Origin: Paenibacillus pinihumi DSM 23905 = JCM 16419
GTDB lineage: Bacteria; Bacillota; Bacilli; Paenibacillales; Paenibacillaceae
Assembly: GCF_000422505.1 (NCBI RefSeq)
Contig: NZ_KE383864.1
Coordinates: 1 to 44,335 of the forward strand
Length of the DNA: 44,335 bases
Direction of reading: 5' to 3'
Every line of letters starts with the position of its first letter. Within the stretch, counting starts at the first letter, position 1. Positions 17,323 through 26,000 of this stretch are shown here, one piece after another. Position numbers and translations under genes: made by a program. The notes beneath the pieces are model-generated. The model searched no databases, was not told the DNA's origin, and saw only the letters and a program-made list of their open reading frames with translations.

Positions 17323-18096
17323 CTATTTTCTCTGCCGGCCTTTATGCGATGGGCTATATTTCCTTTTAAAAATAATCGAGGCCAGCAGAATACCTGCAAA
17401 TCCTCCTGTAATAGGGGCCACAACCACCATGCCGATTACATTGCCTCCGGATGAGAGCAGCAGTTTGAATAGAAGAGTCAACAGCGCCACAACTGCCGCA
17501 ACAAACCAGAATAATACTTTTTGCCTGCTGTTTGCCCGGTCCTCTTCACGTTGCGGCCTTACCTTTGCCGTTCGTAACAAGTGAATGACAAATATAGCTT
17601 CAGCCAGCAGCCCCATCATGGACAAGCTGTATTGCAGCCATTTGAAAATAGGGAGCCCCAGCACCGCCTGCTGCAGTCCGTCCATCCGCACTACGAAATA
17701 TCCGGACGCGTGGGTAAAAGCATCCACCACAATATGGGAATAAAACCCGATGATGACCGAAATAATGAATATCATCCATGCGCGAAAGCTTTGCATGCCC
17801 CATGGCTGTATAAGCCGCTGCGCCCTTTGATCAAGATTTAACCACGCCGGCAAATGTGCAGCGAGCGGCGCTTTTATGAGATAGTGAAAGCAGAAGGCGA
17901 GTACAACAGACAAAGGGATGGCTTGCAGGAGCAGGCCGCTTACTGTATGTCCGATGCTTTGGTACGGTTCCAGCATAATAAAATATTCGAAGTCTGGGGA
18001 CATGCTTCCCAGGATAAGCCCGGTTAAGCTGAAATAGGCGGGCTTCAAGCTTTTAAGCGGTGCCGCATATAACGGGTGACTAAATGTAAATGGCAA
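17323..18096 (-). CDS. DUF4184 family membrane protein
   Basis: About 257 residues opening with PFTFSHPLYAAPLK, the signature N-terminus of DUF4184, followed by GLILGSMSPDFEYF and several hydrophobic helices (about five or six membrane spans). The conserved His and Asp residues (SHP, SPDFEYF, YSHIVVDAFTH) suggest a metal- or lipid-phosphate-type site like other membrane hydrolases, but no function is established. The start is set at TTG 18096, because GGAGG lies 6 nt upstream and the family begins at this Pro-Phe-Thr-Phe. A frame extension to 18144 lacks such support. It is convergent with the broken GNAT gene, with 18 bp between them. Confidence 0.85.
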   Translation of the reverse strand: MPFTFSHPLYAAPLKSLKPAYFSLTGLILGSMSPDFEYFIMLEPYQSIGHTVSGLLLQAIPLSVVLAFCFHYLIKAPLAAHLPAWLNLDQRAQRLIQPWGMQSFRAWMIFIISVIIGFYSHIVVDAFTHASGYFVVRMDGLQQAVLGLPIFKWLQYSLSMMGLLAEAIFVIHLLRTAKVRPQREEDRANSRQKVLFWFVAAVVALLTLLFKLLLSSGGNVIGMVVVAPITGGFAGILLASIIFKRKYSPSHKGRQRK

Positions 18097-18373
18097 AGCG
18101 AAACCTCCGTTACTGATAAATTCAAACTTCATAATCACCGGCATTCGGCTACCCGATATCGTCCGTTTCCTCCAGGAATCCAGCGTTTATTGCTGTATAT
18201 ATCAATGTATATAGTTCTCCATAATTTTGGTTAACTCCTTCACCATCAACCCTACGATTTCTGCAAAAATAATCCAAGCAGCGCGTACGCCCCACTTAGC
18301 TTATTTCAAAAGACTATCTTGCTTAATATTGATCCTCGCCGGGACTGTCACTTGGCAGCAATAAACATAACGA
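18097..18373. other. Intergenic region between DUF4184 and VOC genes
   Basis: No gene is supported. It should contain the promoter of the minus-strand DUF4184 gene, but I see no convincing -35/-10 pair. Confidence 0.4.
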
Positions 18374-18400
18374 CAAAAGGACCGCACCCTGGCGGTCCTT
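18374..18400 (-). terminator. Intrinsic terminator after the VOC-family gene
   Basis: AAGGACCGC (18377-18385) and GCGGTCCTT (18392-18400) form a perfect 9-bp GC-rich stem with a six-base loop. On the minus strand it is followed by TTTT. It lies 24 bp past the VOC gene's stop. Confidence 0.8.
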
Positions 18401-18423
18401 CCAGTTACATATAAATGTTGTAC

Positions 18424-18852
18424 CTAACTGCGTTTGGTGAAAATTTGAAAAACAACATCGAACTTGTCCTTCACAATTCCATATGCCGGGCTAAAATAAA
18501 TGGCCGCGAGCGGCCGCACTATTTGCCCGCCCTGCTGGAGCGATTCATACGTCTGTCTGGCCGTATCCGCCTTATCTACCGATATGCATATGGATACCTG
18601 ACTACCTGGCTGATCATACTCGCCAGCATCTGCATCGGCAACGAACAGCTCCGTATCACCTGCCTTAATGACACAGTGGGCGATTCGCTTTCTTTCCTCC
18701 TCGGTCAGCGGACGATTCCAGCTTTGTGGCGGCGCATCGCCAAACGTTTGCTTGAAAACGACCTTTGCCTGAAGCGCCTCCTCATAAAACCGGATGGCTG
18801 CCTCTGCCTTCCCGTCCAGCATGATGAATGGGGTCATTTGCATGCTCATCAT
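18424..18852 (-). CDS. VOC superfamily protein, PhnB-like
   Basis: 142 residues of the PhnB/3-demethylubiquinone-9 methyltransferase-like branch of the vicinal oxygen chelate (glyoxalase/bleomycin resistance) fold. MTPFIMLDGKAEAAIRFYEEAL is the standard opening; KAGDTELFVAD and the closing SPAYGIVKDKFDVVFQI give the second repeat with its usual Gly-x-x-x-D turn. Catalytic activity is not known for most members. AAGGAG lies 6 nt before the ATG. The gene is divergent from a WYL-domain regulator and shares an intergenic region with a palindromic operator, so that regulator probably controls it. Confidence 0.88.
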   Translation of the reverse strand: MMSMQMTPFIMLDGKAEAAIRFYEEALQAKVVFKQTFGDAPPQSWNRPLTEEERKRIAHCVIKAGDTELFVADADAGEYDQPGSQVSICISVDKADTARQTYESLQQGGQIVRPLAAIYFSPAYGIVKDKFDVVFQIFTKRS

Positions 18853-18894
18853 AAACAGCTCCTTTTAACATTTTAATTTCACTTGCTATTAAGC

Positions 18895-18923
18895 TTGGCT
18901 TCGATCTCATTGTAACGTATAAT
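18895..18923 (+). promoter_or_regulatory. Promoter of the WYL regulator gene
   Basis: TTGGCT (18895-18900), a 17-bp spacer and a perfect TATAAT (18918-18923) make a good sigma-A promoter toward the regulator starting at 19018. Confidence 0.65.
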
Positions 18924-18925
18924 AG

Positions 18926-18940
18926 TGACAACTATTGTCA
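18926..18940. promoter_or_regulatory. Palindromic operator candidate in the divergent region
   Basis: TGACAA-CTA-TTGTCA is a perfect 6-3-6 inverted repeat, three bases past the TATAAT, where it would cover the start point. It is well placed for autoregulation by the adjacent HTH/WYL protein and for control of the divergent VOC gene. Confidence 0.6.
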
Positions 18941-19017
18941 TGATTAAACAAATGATTTGAAACCTTTTTTTGAATGTCAAATGGCATTCTCTAAATGAAA
19001 TTAAGGGAGGTGCAAGC

Positions 19018-19980
19018 TTGTCCAAATCCAAACGTTTGCTGGAGCTGATGATGACCGTCAACCGGAAACGCAAATTCACGGTCAAGGAGCTGGCCCGTGA
19101 ATTTGGCGTATCATCAAGAACGATATTGCGGGATTTGCAGGAGTTAAGTGAATTGGGAGTGCCTTTATATTCAGAGGTAGGACCGCATGGCGGCTATCAG
19201 GTGCTGAATGAGCGTATGCTGCCGCCCATTGCTTTTACGGAGGAGGAGGCTGTCGCGATTTTTTTCGCCAGCCATGCTCTGCGCCATTACTCCAGCCTGC
19301 CGTTTGAAGCGGAGATTGCGTCAGCGCTGAGCAAGTTCTACCATTATATGCCCGGCGATGTTAGAGACCGGATCGACCAGATGAGGAACCGGGTCGATTT
19401 CGTCGCCCCGTCGCGGCAGACCGAAGCTCCCTATTTGCCTCAGTTGCTTCATGCAGCAGTCGGCCAGAAGGTTTTAGAAATTAAATATGCATCGCGCAAG
19501 GGCACAGCCGTCCGCCAAATTCAGCCCATAGGAATCTATGCGAGCAATGGATTGTGGTACTGCCCGGCTTACAGCTTTGAACGCAATGGAGTGCGTGTAT
19601 TCCGCTGTGACCGCATTCTCTCAGCTGCCGATGCACCCCCGGACATAGTGCCTCTCGATCTGGGCAACGTTCATCTCGGCAGCAGGGAGCTCGTACAGCA
19701 GGAATCTTCAGGCAGACGACTGCCGTTGCGGGTCAAGCTTAGCCCTGAAGGCATGCAGCGATGCGAGGCAGAGCTTTGGACAGCAGGCAAATTATTTCAT
19801 TCCATGGATGGCAGCGGCTATCTGGAGAGTACCGTCTCCACAGATGACCTCCCCTTCTTTGCCAATTTCTTTATTAGCCTGGGATCGGAGGCAGCCGTTG
19901 AGGAGCCGGCCGAATTGCTGGAGACAATCCGGAGCCGACTGGAACAGCTTCTGGAAAAATACAGCGGACAGGATAAGTGA
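19018..19980 (+). CDS. HTH-WYL (YafY/DeoR-like) transcriptional regulator
   Basis: About 320 residues. The N-terminal winged helix-turn-helix is clear (SKSKRLLELMMTVN...FTVKELAREFGVSSRTILRDLQEL, residues 1-45, then the GGYQVL wing). A WYL-type ligand-binding domain follows around residues 135-215: VLEIKYASRKG, PIGIYASNGLWYCPAYSF, where the usual W-Y-L core is WYC. A C-terminal WCX extension closes the protein. Members sense small ligands or nucleotides and usually act on neighbouring genes. The start is TTG at 19018, supported by GGGAGGTG 5 nt upstream; an ATG frame at 18970 lacks such a site. It is divergent from the VOC gene. Confidence 0.9.
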   Translation: MSKSKRLLELMMTVNRKRKFTVKELAREFGVSSRTILRDLQELSELGVPLYSEVGPHGGYQVLNERMLPPIAFTEEEAVAIFFASHALRHYSSLPFEAEIASALSKFYHYMPGDVRDRIDQMRNRVDFVAPSRQTEAPYLPQLLHAAVGQKVLEIKYASRKGTAVRQIQPIGIYASNGLWYCPAYSFERNGVRVFRCDRILSAADAPPDIVPLDLGNVHLGSRELVQQESSGRRLPLRVKLSPEGMQRCEAELWTAGKLFHSMDGSGYLESTVSTDDLPFFANFFISLGSEAAVEEPAELLETIRSRLEQLLEKYSGQDK

Positions 19981-19998
19981 TAGAAATAGCCGGTCATA

Positions 19999-21561
19999 CT
20001 AAGCCAGCACTCGAAGCACATCATCGATTTTCCGTATATGGGACAAGACGCCATAGTTCATCCAGGACATGAAGTCCACCTCATACACCCGGCGGCTGCG
20101 TACAGCAGGGAGACTGTTCCAGATTTTGCTCTTCAGAATCTCTCTCCCTTCGCCCTCACGCCTGTCAAAGGTAATAAACAGATGGTCCGCATCCAATTGC
20201 CCAAGCTGTTCTTCGCTAAGCTCAACGCGCCGCTCTCCCCTGGCGATCCGTTCTGCGAACGGATGCGGCTGCAGACCCAAATCCTTGTACATCACGTTAC
20301 CTATGTAGCCCAGTTTCACATCACCGTACAAAGAAACACTGCATGCCGAGATACGCAGTACCGCCACAGTCTGCCCCCTCATCGTCTTGGACAGAAGCTT
20401 TTTGGCATATTCGGCCTTCTTCTCATATGCGTGAATGGCTTCACGCGCCTCGTCCATTTTTCCAAAAACCGGAGCAAGTGAATATAGCGCAGTGCGCCAG
20501 TCCTCCCCGAAAAACGGAAACTTGAACAGCGGAGCAAGCTGCTTGCATTTCTCCAGATGCCAGCGGTCAAATCCCGCATCCAGAAGAATCAGTTCCGGCC
20601 TGTACACGGATAGCTGCTCGACATCCATAATGGATATATCGATTTCCGGAACAACATCCAGCCCCAGATAGTCCTGCTTGCCCCACAATGCATGAGACAT
20701 TTGGGCAACTGGCGTAATGCCCAATGCCAGCAGATAATCCTCCATAAACGGCGCGAAGACACGCGGGTTATGATGCTGTCTCCGCCGGTACTGTCCAGGT
20801 GAAGCCCCAATCATCTGCTTGAATTTGCGGTTAAAATAATATTCATTGCTGTAACCGACCGATAAGGCGATATCATATAACCGGTCATCCGTCATCAGCA
20901 GCAGCTGCTGTGCCCGGTCCATCCGGATGCCATTCAAATATTCCAGTGGAATTTGCCCCGTAATTTCCTTGAATACTTGCGTATAACGCCAGCGGCTGAT
21001 ACCCGACATCTCTGCAAGCCGCTCCACATTCAATGATTCATAGTAATTCTCCTGAATATATTCCACTGTACGCTGCACGGACTCCCGCTCGCTTGGTGTA
21101 CGGTTCTGGACCGCATTTCGCTGGATGATAAAGAGCAACAGCTCCTGAAACCGGATATGGTTATGAAAGGCCTCCACCTGCCCTCCTTCTCCCCAATGTC
21201 TGCTAATCGTATTCACAAGCAGCATGCACTGGGAGAATGGCTGGCAAGTGATTGCCCCGGGTCTGAGCATCAATATGCCATCAGCGGGCTTAAGCTGGCT
21301 GCTCGTGCTTCCATGCACATCGAAGCCGAGTTGATAATAGGACAAGCCTTGCTCTCCGGCTTCGATCCCGTGCGTCAGGCCCGGCTGGAGGAAAAAGCCG
21401 GTTCCCCGCTCTAGTTGATAGCCGGTTCCCTCCACAATTATCCTGCCGGTTCCTTCAGCTGTAATCAGAATGGTATAATGCTTGAATACATGATTAATCT
21501 TTTTCCAGTATCCAGCCTCCTTGCACAGCCTGATGTCAGCAAGGGAATAAAATAAAGACAT
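19999..21561 (-). CDS. AraC-family regulator with fused siderophore-binding domain (Btr-like)
   Basis: 520 residues in three parts: an N-terminal cupin-like sensor (1 to about 150), a double helix-turn-helix AraC DNA-binding domain (about 160-265; LAEMSGISRWRYTQVFK and DIALSVGYSNEYYFNRKFKQ), and a periplasmic-binding-protein-type domain (about 270-520) without signal peptide. The last part is clearly homologous to the lipoprotein encoded just upstream (DLGLQPHPF vs EFGLEPHKM; LDADHLFI vs LDADHLIV). This is the architecture of Bacillus subtilis Btr, which binds ferri-bacillibactin in the cytosol and activates feuABC. Here it probably senses an iron-siderophore and activates the neighbouring binding-protein gene. 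A candidate Fur box lies 19 bp before the start. Confidence 0.9.
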   Translation of the reverse strand: MSLFYSLADIRLCKEAGYWKKINHVFKHYTILITAEGTGRIIVEGTGYQLERGTGFFLQPGLTHGIEAGEQGLSYYQLGFDVHGSTSSQLKPADGILMLRPGAITCQPFSQCMLLVNTISRHWGEGGQVEAFHNHIRFQELLLFIIQRNAVQNRTPSERESVQRTVEYIQENYYESLNVERLAEMSGISRWRYTQVFKEITGQIPLEYLNGIRMDRAQQLLLMTDDRLYDIALSVGYSNEYYFNRKFKQMIGASPGQYRRRQHHNPRVFAPFMEDYLLALGITPVAQMSHALWGKQDYLGLDVVPEIDISIMDVEQLSVYRPELILLDAGFDRWHLEKCKQLAPLFKFPFFGEDWRTALYSLAPVFGKMDEAREAIHAYEKKAEYAKKLLSKTMRGQTVAVLRISACSVSLYGDVKLGYIGNVMYKDLGLQPHPFAERIARGERRVELSEEQLGQLDADHLFITFDRREGEGREILKSKIWNSLPAVRSRRVYEVDFMSWMNYGVLSHIRKIDDVLRVLA

Positions 21562-21579
21562 GTCCGTCCCACTCCAAAT

Positions 21580-21594
21580 TGAGAATAGTTTTCA
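21580..21594 (-). promoter_or_regulatory. Candidate Fur box upstream of the AraC-type regulator
   Basis: TGAGAAT-A-GTTTTCA follows the 7-1-7 pattern of Bacillus Fur sites (TGATAATnATTATCA) with a few mismatches and lies directly upstream of the start codon. Confidence 0.5.
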
Positions 21595-21616
21595 TTTACT
21601 AAGTGTATAGCATAAC

Positions 21617-21650
21617 AGAAAGCTCTTCAACCGAAGTTAAAGAGCTTTCT
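21617..21650 (-). terminator. Hairpin terminator between siderophore-binding gene and AraC gene
   Basis: AGAAAGCTCTTCAAC (21617-21631), loop CGAA, and GTTAAAGAGCTTTCT (21636-21650) form a 15-bp stem with one wobble, capped on the minus-strand RNA by a UUCG tetraloop. The T-tract is weak, so read-through into the regulator is possible. Confidence 0.65.
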
Positions 21651-21658
21651 GACTATTG

Positions 21659-22675
21659 TTATTTTACCATTGCATTCAGCAAATCATCGAGCTTCATGCT
21701 GTTGGCAATGATTTGTCCGCTTTGCCAGTGGGAGCGGTTGAATTTGTAGACATTGCCTTTCTTCACAGCCGGTACGGAATTCCACAGAGGGCTGTTCAGC
21801 AGCCTCAACGCTTCCTTATTTTCAGCCGTATCCCAGTCTCCGTTAGAAGGGAAAACAATTAAATGATCCGCATCCAGCTCCGGAATCGATTCCTCCGACA
21901 GAATCGCGTGATAATCAGTCATCTCTTTGGCCATTTTGTGCGGCTCCAGACCGAACTCCTTATAGATTACACCTGTGTAACGGTTTTTAATGCCGAATAA
22001 TGCCAAAGTCTTGTCTGCGACATTGACCCGGACCACAGCGACCGTTTCTTTGCCCGCTGCCTGCTGCAGCTTCTCCTTGGCTTCGGCAACCTTATTTTCA
22101 TACGTCTGCAATATAATTGCCGCCTTATCCGGAATGTTCAACACATCGGCAATTGTGGTCAATATTTGCTTCGAGTCCTGCAAAATATCTTCCTTCAGCC
22201 TGTAGGTTGGAGCAATTTTGGAGTACAGTTCATACTTGGCCTTATCAACAGCGCCGTCCACAAGTATCAGATCCGGGTCATGTTGGAGCAGTACCTCCAG
22301 ATTGCCCGAAATATCGAATAACGGGAGATCGAGATTTAAATATTCCTGTGTTCCCCAGGACGGGTGATACCATTGTACAACCGGTGTTACATCCAGCGCT
22401 TTCAGATAATCCTCCAGGTAAATAGCGGCTACCCGCTTCGGATGTGCCGGAATGACGACCTCGCCGAACTCATCCGTTACTGTACGGGTTGCTGGATGCT
22501 CTTCATCCTTGGCCGCCTCTGTACCATCAGCAATTCCTGACTGCTGCGCCTGCTCTATATTTGTCTGCACTGGCGCCTCTTCCTGAGTATTCCCTGCTGA
22601 ACCGCATGCCGCCAGACCGGTCATCAATATGAGCAGCACCATTGCTCCTGCTATCATTTGACCCAACCTTGCCAT
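21659..22675 (-). CDS. Iron-siderophore ABC transporter substrate-binding lipoprotein (FeuA-like)
   Basis: 338 residues with a lipoprotein signal peptide: hydrophobic MIAGAMVLLILMTG and lipobox LAAC, Cys at about residue 24. After an acidic linker, the binding-protein domain (class III, single connecting helix) starts at VTDEFGEVVIPAHPKRVAAI and ends KGNVYKFNRSHW...KLDDLLNAM. It would be anchored outside the membrane and hand ferric siderophore to an importer. No FeuB/FeuC permease or ATPase gene is in the window, so it must borrow one encoded elsewhere. A strong Fur-box match lies upstream. It precedes the Btr-like regulator, which carries a cytosolic copy of the same domain. Confidence 0.92.
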   Translation of the reverse strand: MARLGQMIAGAMVLLILMTGLAACGSAGNTQEEAPVQTNIEQAQQSGIADGTEAAKDEEHPATRTVTDEFGEVVIPAHPKRVAAIYLEDYLKALDVTPVVQWYHPSWGTQEYLNLDLPLFDISGNLEVLLQHDPDLILVDGAVDKAKYELYSKIAPTYRLKEDILQDSKQILTTIADVLNIPDKAAIILQTYENKVAEAKEKLQQAAGKETVAVVRVNVADKTLALFGIKNRYTGVIYKEFGLEPHKMAKEMTDYHAILSEESIPELDADHLIVFPSNGDWDTAENKEALRLLNSPLWNSVPAVKKGNVYKFNRSHWQSGQIIANSMKLDDLLNAMVK

Positions 22676-22704
22676 TACTTGTCAACTCCTGTCTCTTGCT
22701 TTAT

Positions 22705-22719
22705 TGATTCTCATTCTCA
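22705..22719 (-). promoter_or_regulatory. Candidate Fur box upstream of the FeuA-like gene
   Basis: On the minus strand TGAGAAT-G-AGAATCA matches the 7-1-7 consensus TGATAATnATTATCA at 11 of 14 positions. It lies 30 bp upstream of the ATG, in the right place for iron repression. Confidence 0.65.
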
Positions 22720-22933
22720 TTACGACAATGACTATACTACCCTTCCCTTTGCCTTGCTGCAATGCACTTTCACCATCCATTTTTTTATACAAACTCAAGA
22801 ACTGAATTATCGTCTTGAGTGCCGACAAGCGGTGCTCACTTCATTTTCAGAGACTTTTTCCTTGAAAATTCCAGTCAGCAACCATACGTACCTGTCAACT
22901 TTTTTGATCACCAGTTTAAATGCTCATATTCCC
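22720..22933. other. Intergenic stretch between FeuA-like gene and DUF4132 terminator
   Basis: It should hold the promoter of the minus-strand FeuA-like gene; no convincing second feature or gene is seen. Confidence 0.4.
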
Positions 22934-22973
22934 AAAAAAAGAAGCGCCCTCTTGGAAAAAAGGTGCGCTTCTT
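22934..22973 (-). terminator. Intrinsic terminator after the DUF4132 gene
   Basis: AAGAAGCGC (22939-22947) pairs with GCGCTTCTT (22965-22973), and on the minus strand a run of seven T follows. It closes the two-gene DUF4132 operon. Confidence 0.85.
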
Positions 22974-23020
22974 GTGTTTTATCTATAGCTCCATATTAAA
23001 TACGACGCCATTTGCTTCCG

Positions 23021-26000
23021 TTACAACATGGCAAGAATGCTAGGGTCTTTGATTTTGCTGTCTTCAGCAAGCAGCAGCAGCTTGGACATAATTTCCGCTG
23101 TTCTCGGGTCGCTGTCTGCAAATGGCAGGAATAAACGGCCTCGGCTCTGGGAATGCACAGGCAGAATGTTCAATGCGCTGCCGCCTTTCTTATGGACGAT
23201 ACCGGAGCCCATGTGCACAGAATACTCACCCAGCTTGCCGGTAATATGCGCATGTGATCCGTCAATCCGCACATTGCCAACTTTCAACAGCATGAGCAGT
23301 TCCCGGGCAATAGCGCTTCGCATCTCAATCGTAGAATGGCTCGCTTCCGGATCAACGCCACCTGCATGGGCTACACTTACCACAAGGTCGATATCCCGCA
23401 TGACTTCCGAGAATATAATTTCCGGGATATCCTCCAGCTTGACCGGCTGCATCGACTCCCGGTTGAAAAATTCAACCGTCTCCAGCGTTGGCGGCTCGAT
23501 TTCTGCCGGTGAGAACCAGTCAGCCATCGCGTACATGCGGGCAATCAGATTTTCCTTGTAGTACACCTTTTGCAGCCCTGATTCATAATCTACCGTCCAT
23601 AGCCTGCTGCGCAGCAGCGCAACGGTACGCTTAGGCTGTACCTGATGTCCTGCATAACGGCGGGATACCGTTCCTGTATCCGTCTCATCCGGGGTCAGCC
23701 TGTAATACTCGCGGAACACCTGCTTGAACGGCTGCCTGATCTGCCTCTCGAACAGATCGCGCTGAAATGCGCTCCAGTCTCCCGACGCATACAGATGAAC
23801 AGGGTGCGCCAGCAGCAGCTCAGCATCGGGCTGCAGCTCCGTTAGAGAGCCATCCGGCTGGCGCAACGCGAAACATGATTCAGCCTGCTCGTTTTCCGGT
23901 TGATGCATATAGCCGACTGCTCCGCTCTCCTGACTCACCCATACCAGATGCCGGGCAAGTGAAGCGACTACCGGATTGCGGGTTATGGCTGCCAGTTCCC
24001 TGGTTGTGAACCGCGAGCTTTTCTCCATAGCCTGCTCAAGGCTTTGCTTGGCACGTGCATGCTGGTCCTTGAGAGACTTTTGCATGTCCTTAAGCAGCAG
24101 CACCTGCTCATGCTTTTTGATCGCTGCCGGAACATTCTTCAGCAGCTTGCCTCCCTTTTCTGCCCGGAGTTCAACCTGGCCCTCTTCGTCAAATTCCAGC
24201 CACAGATTGGCACCACCAATTTCCTGAGGCTGAAAGAAATCCGAAATTTCCCCAAACTTCTCCGCTTCCAGTTCCCACATCATCCGGTTCACATCGCCGT
24301 AACCGAAATTGCGCGCCAGATTGCCCAGGGCAATGTCGCATGCCTTCCCTTCGCTCTCGCGGCGCTGGGCACCAAACTGTTTGCTTTCCTTCAGAAAACG
24401 CTGAATGAACTCATACCGCTCCAATGCCTCGTGTTTGTCACCGGACTTAATCGGCAGCAGCGTGTAGCTGAGAAGCTTGTCTTTATTGCGCGCGGCGCGA
24501 ATTTCCTCCACAAGCACCTGCTTGTCCAGTTTGCCCAGGGCAGCATCGGCAAAAAGCTGCGCACGGCGGTGTGAGCTGCCTCCGTCGGTTATATATTTAG
24601 CACAGCTGTACAGCATATTGAAACGCTCGCTGCCCAGCGTCTCATAAGCGCTTTTGAACCATTCCCCGTCAAAAGCGCCGTCGTTGAAGCTTTGGGCACT
24701 GACCGGCGAATAAATCGCGACCTCTGTTTCCTTCTGGGCGGAGAAGCTCTCATTAATATGAGCGTGGAAATACCAGGCCGCGCTCTTAAGTCCCGGCCAG
24801 CCCAGATGCTGCTGAACGATATCCACCCATTGCGGGGCGTACATAGCAGCTTCCAGCAGCCGCTGCTCCGTAATACCCGATTGTACAAGAAGCTCGCCAA
24901 GCAGGTTGGCATCCTCTCCCGGTGCCGGGTAACAGCTCTTCAACAGTGAGCTGAGCACTTCCTTTTTCGTCTGCTTGCTGCCGTATACGTAGCCGCGCTG
25001 GAACGTCTCCTTGCCCAGGCCACGCAAAATACTGATAAAGAAGCGCATCCCCTCAAACCGGTTCACATTCTGGGCCAACTTGGATACCCCGGTAGGCAGA
25101 TCTCCGCGGCTGGACTCGATTTCAACAATGCGGGTTACGGCCTTATCCACCAGCGGCGGCACCGAAGGATATTGCTGTATCAACTGCTTGCCCCACTGTG
25201 AATGGGTCAACAGGCGAATCAGATCCCCGGCAAAGTGGCCGGAAAACATTTCCTGCAGCAGCAACTCATCCCCGATCATTCCCAGGTAATGCGCCTTTAC
25301 CAGGGTTTCTACCGACAGCCTGGCAGCAGATTTCTTCTTCATCAGCTTGTAGCTGGAAAATGAGGTGAAGAAGTATTCACGGAACTGCTCTTCATGATCT
25401 GTATGCTTTTCTGCTTTGCCGAGCCAATATTCCAGGTATTCCACGTCCAGAGCAGGAAAACCATCATTTTGCCGGTAGTAGTAGCTATTGCCTGGCCGCA
25501 TGCGTTCGACTGCGCATTGCTCCACCGTCAGACGGTTGCGCAGAGAACGGTAAATGCCCATGCAGAGGGCAAAGTTCTGCACCGGATCGCCCTCGATAAA
25601 AAGCAGCCTTACCAGTTGTTCGGTAATTCGGATATGCTTGAAATCTTTCAGCGCATTATTCAGCCGGTTGGATTTCTCCTTGTCCAGCACATCTGCATAC
25701 AAATTTGTCAGCCATTCCTCGTTTTGCTCATTGTTATTGCAAAAGTGCCGGCTTGCATACAAAAACTGCGCCATGACAACAGGTGTCAGCTCAAGTTCAC
25801 GGACAGCCTGCCGCCATACCTCCGGCAGCGGATAGCTGTCCAGCTTATCCCGATCAAGTTCGCCTTCACCTGCAACCTTTACAGGGGACAGACCATAGTT
25901 CTGGTTGCCCATCAGCACCTTCTCGGAATAATGGCTGTAATATTGCGCTTCATACTCATAATCCCGGTAATGTTCAATAAGCGACTCAAAATGTTTGTAG

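Noticed and set aside
18415..18876. Plus-strand open frame of 153 codons over the VOC gene
   Set aside because: It is the antisense shadow of the VOC-family gene; no ribosome binding site and no protein motif.
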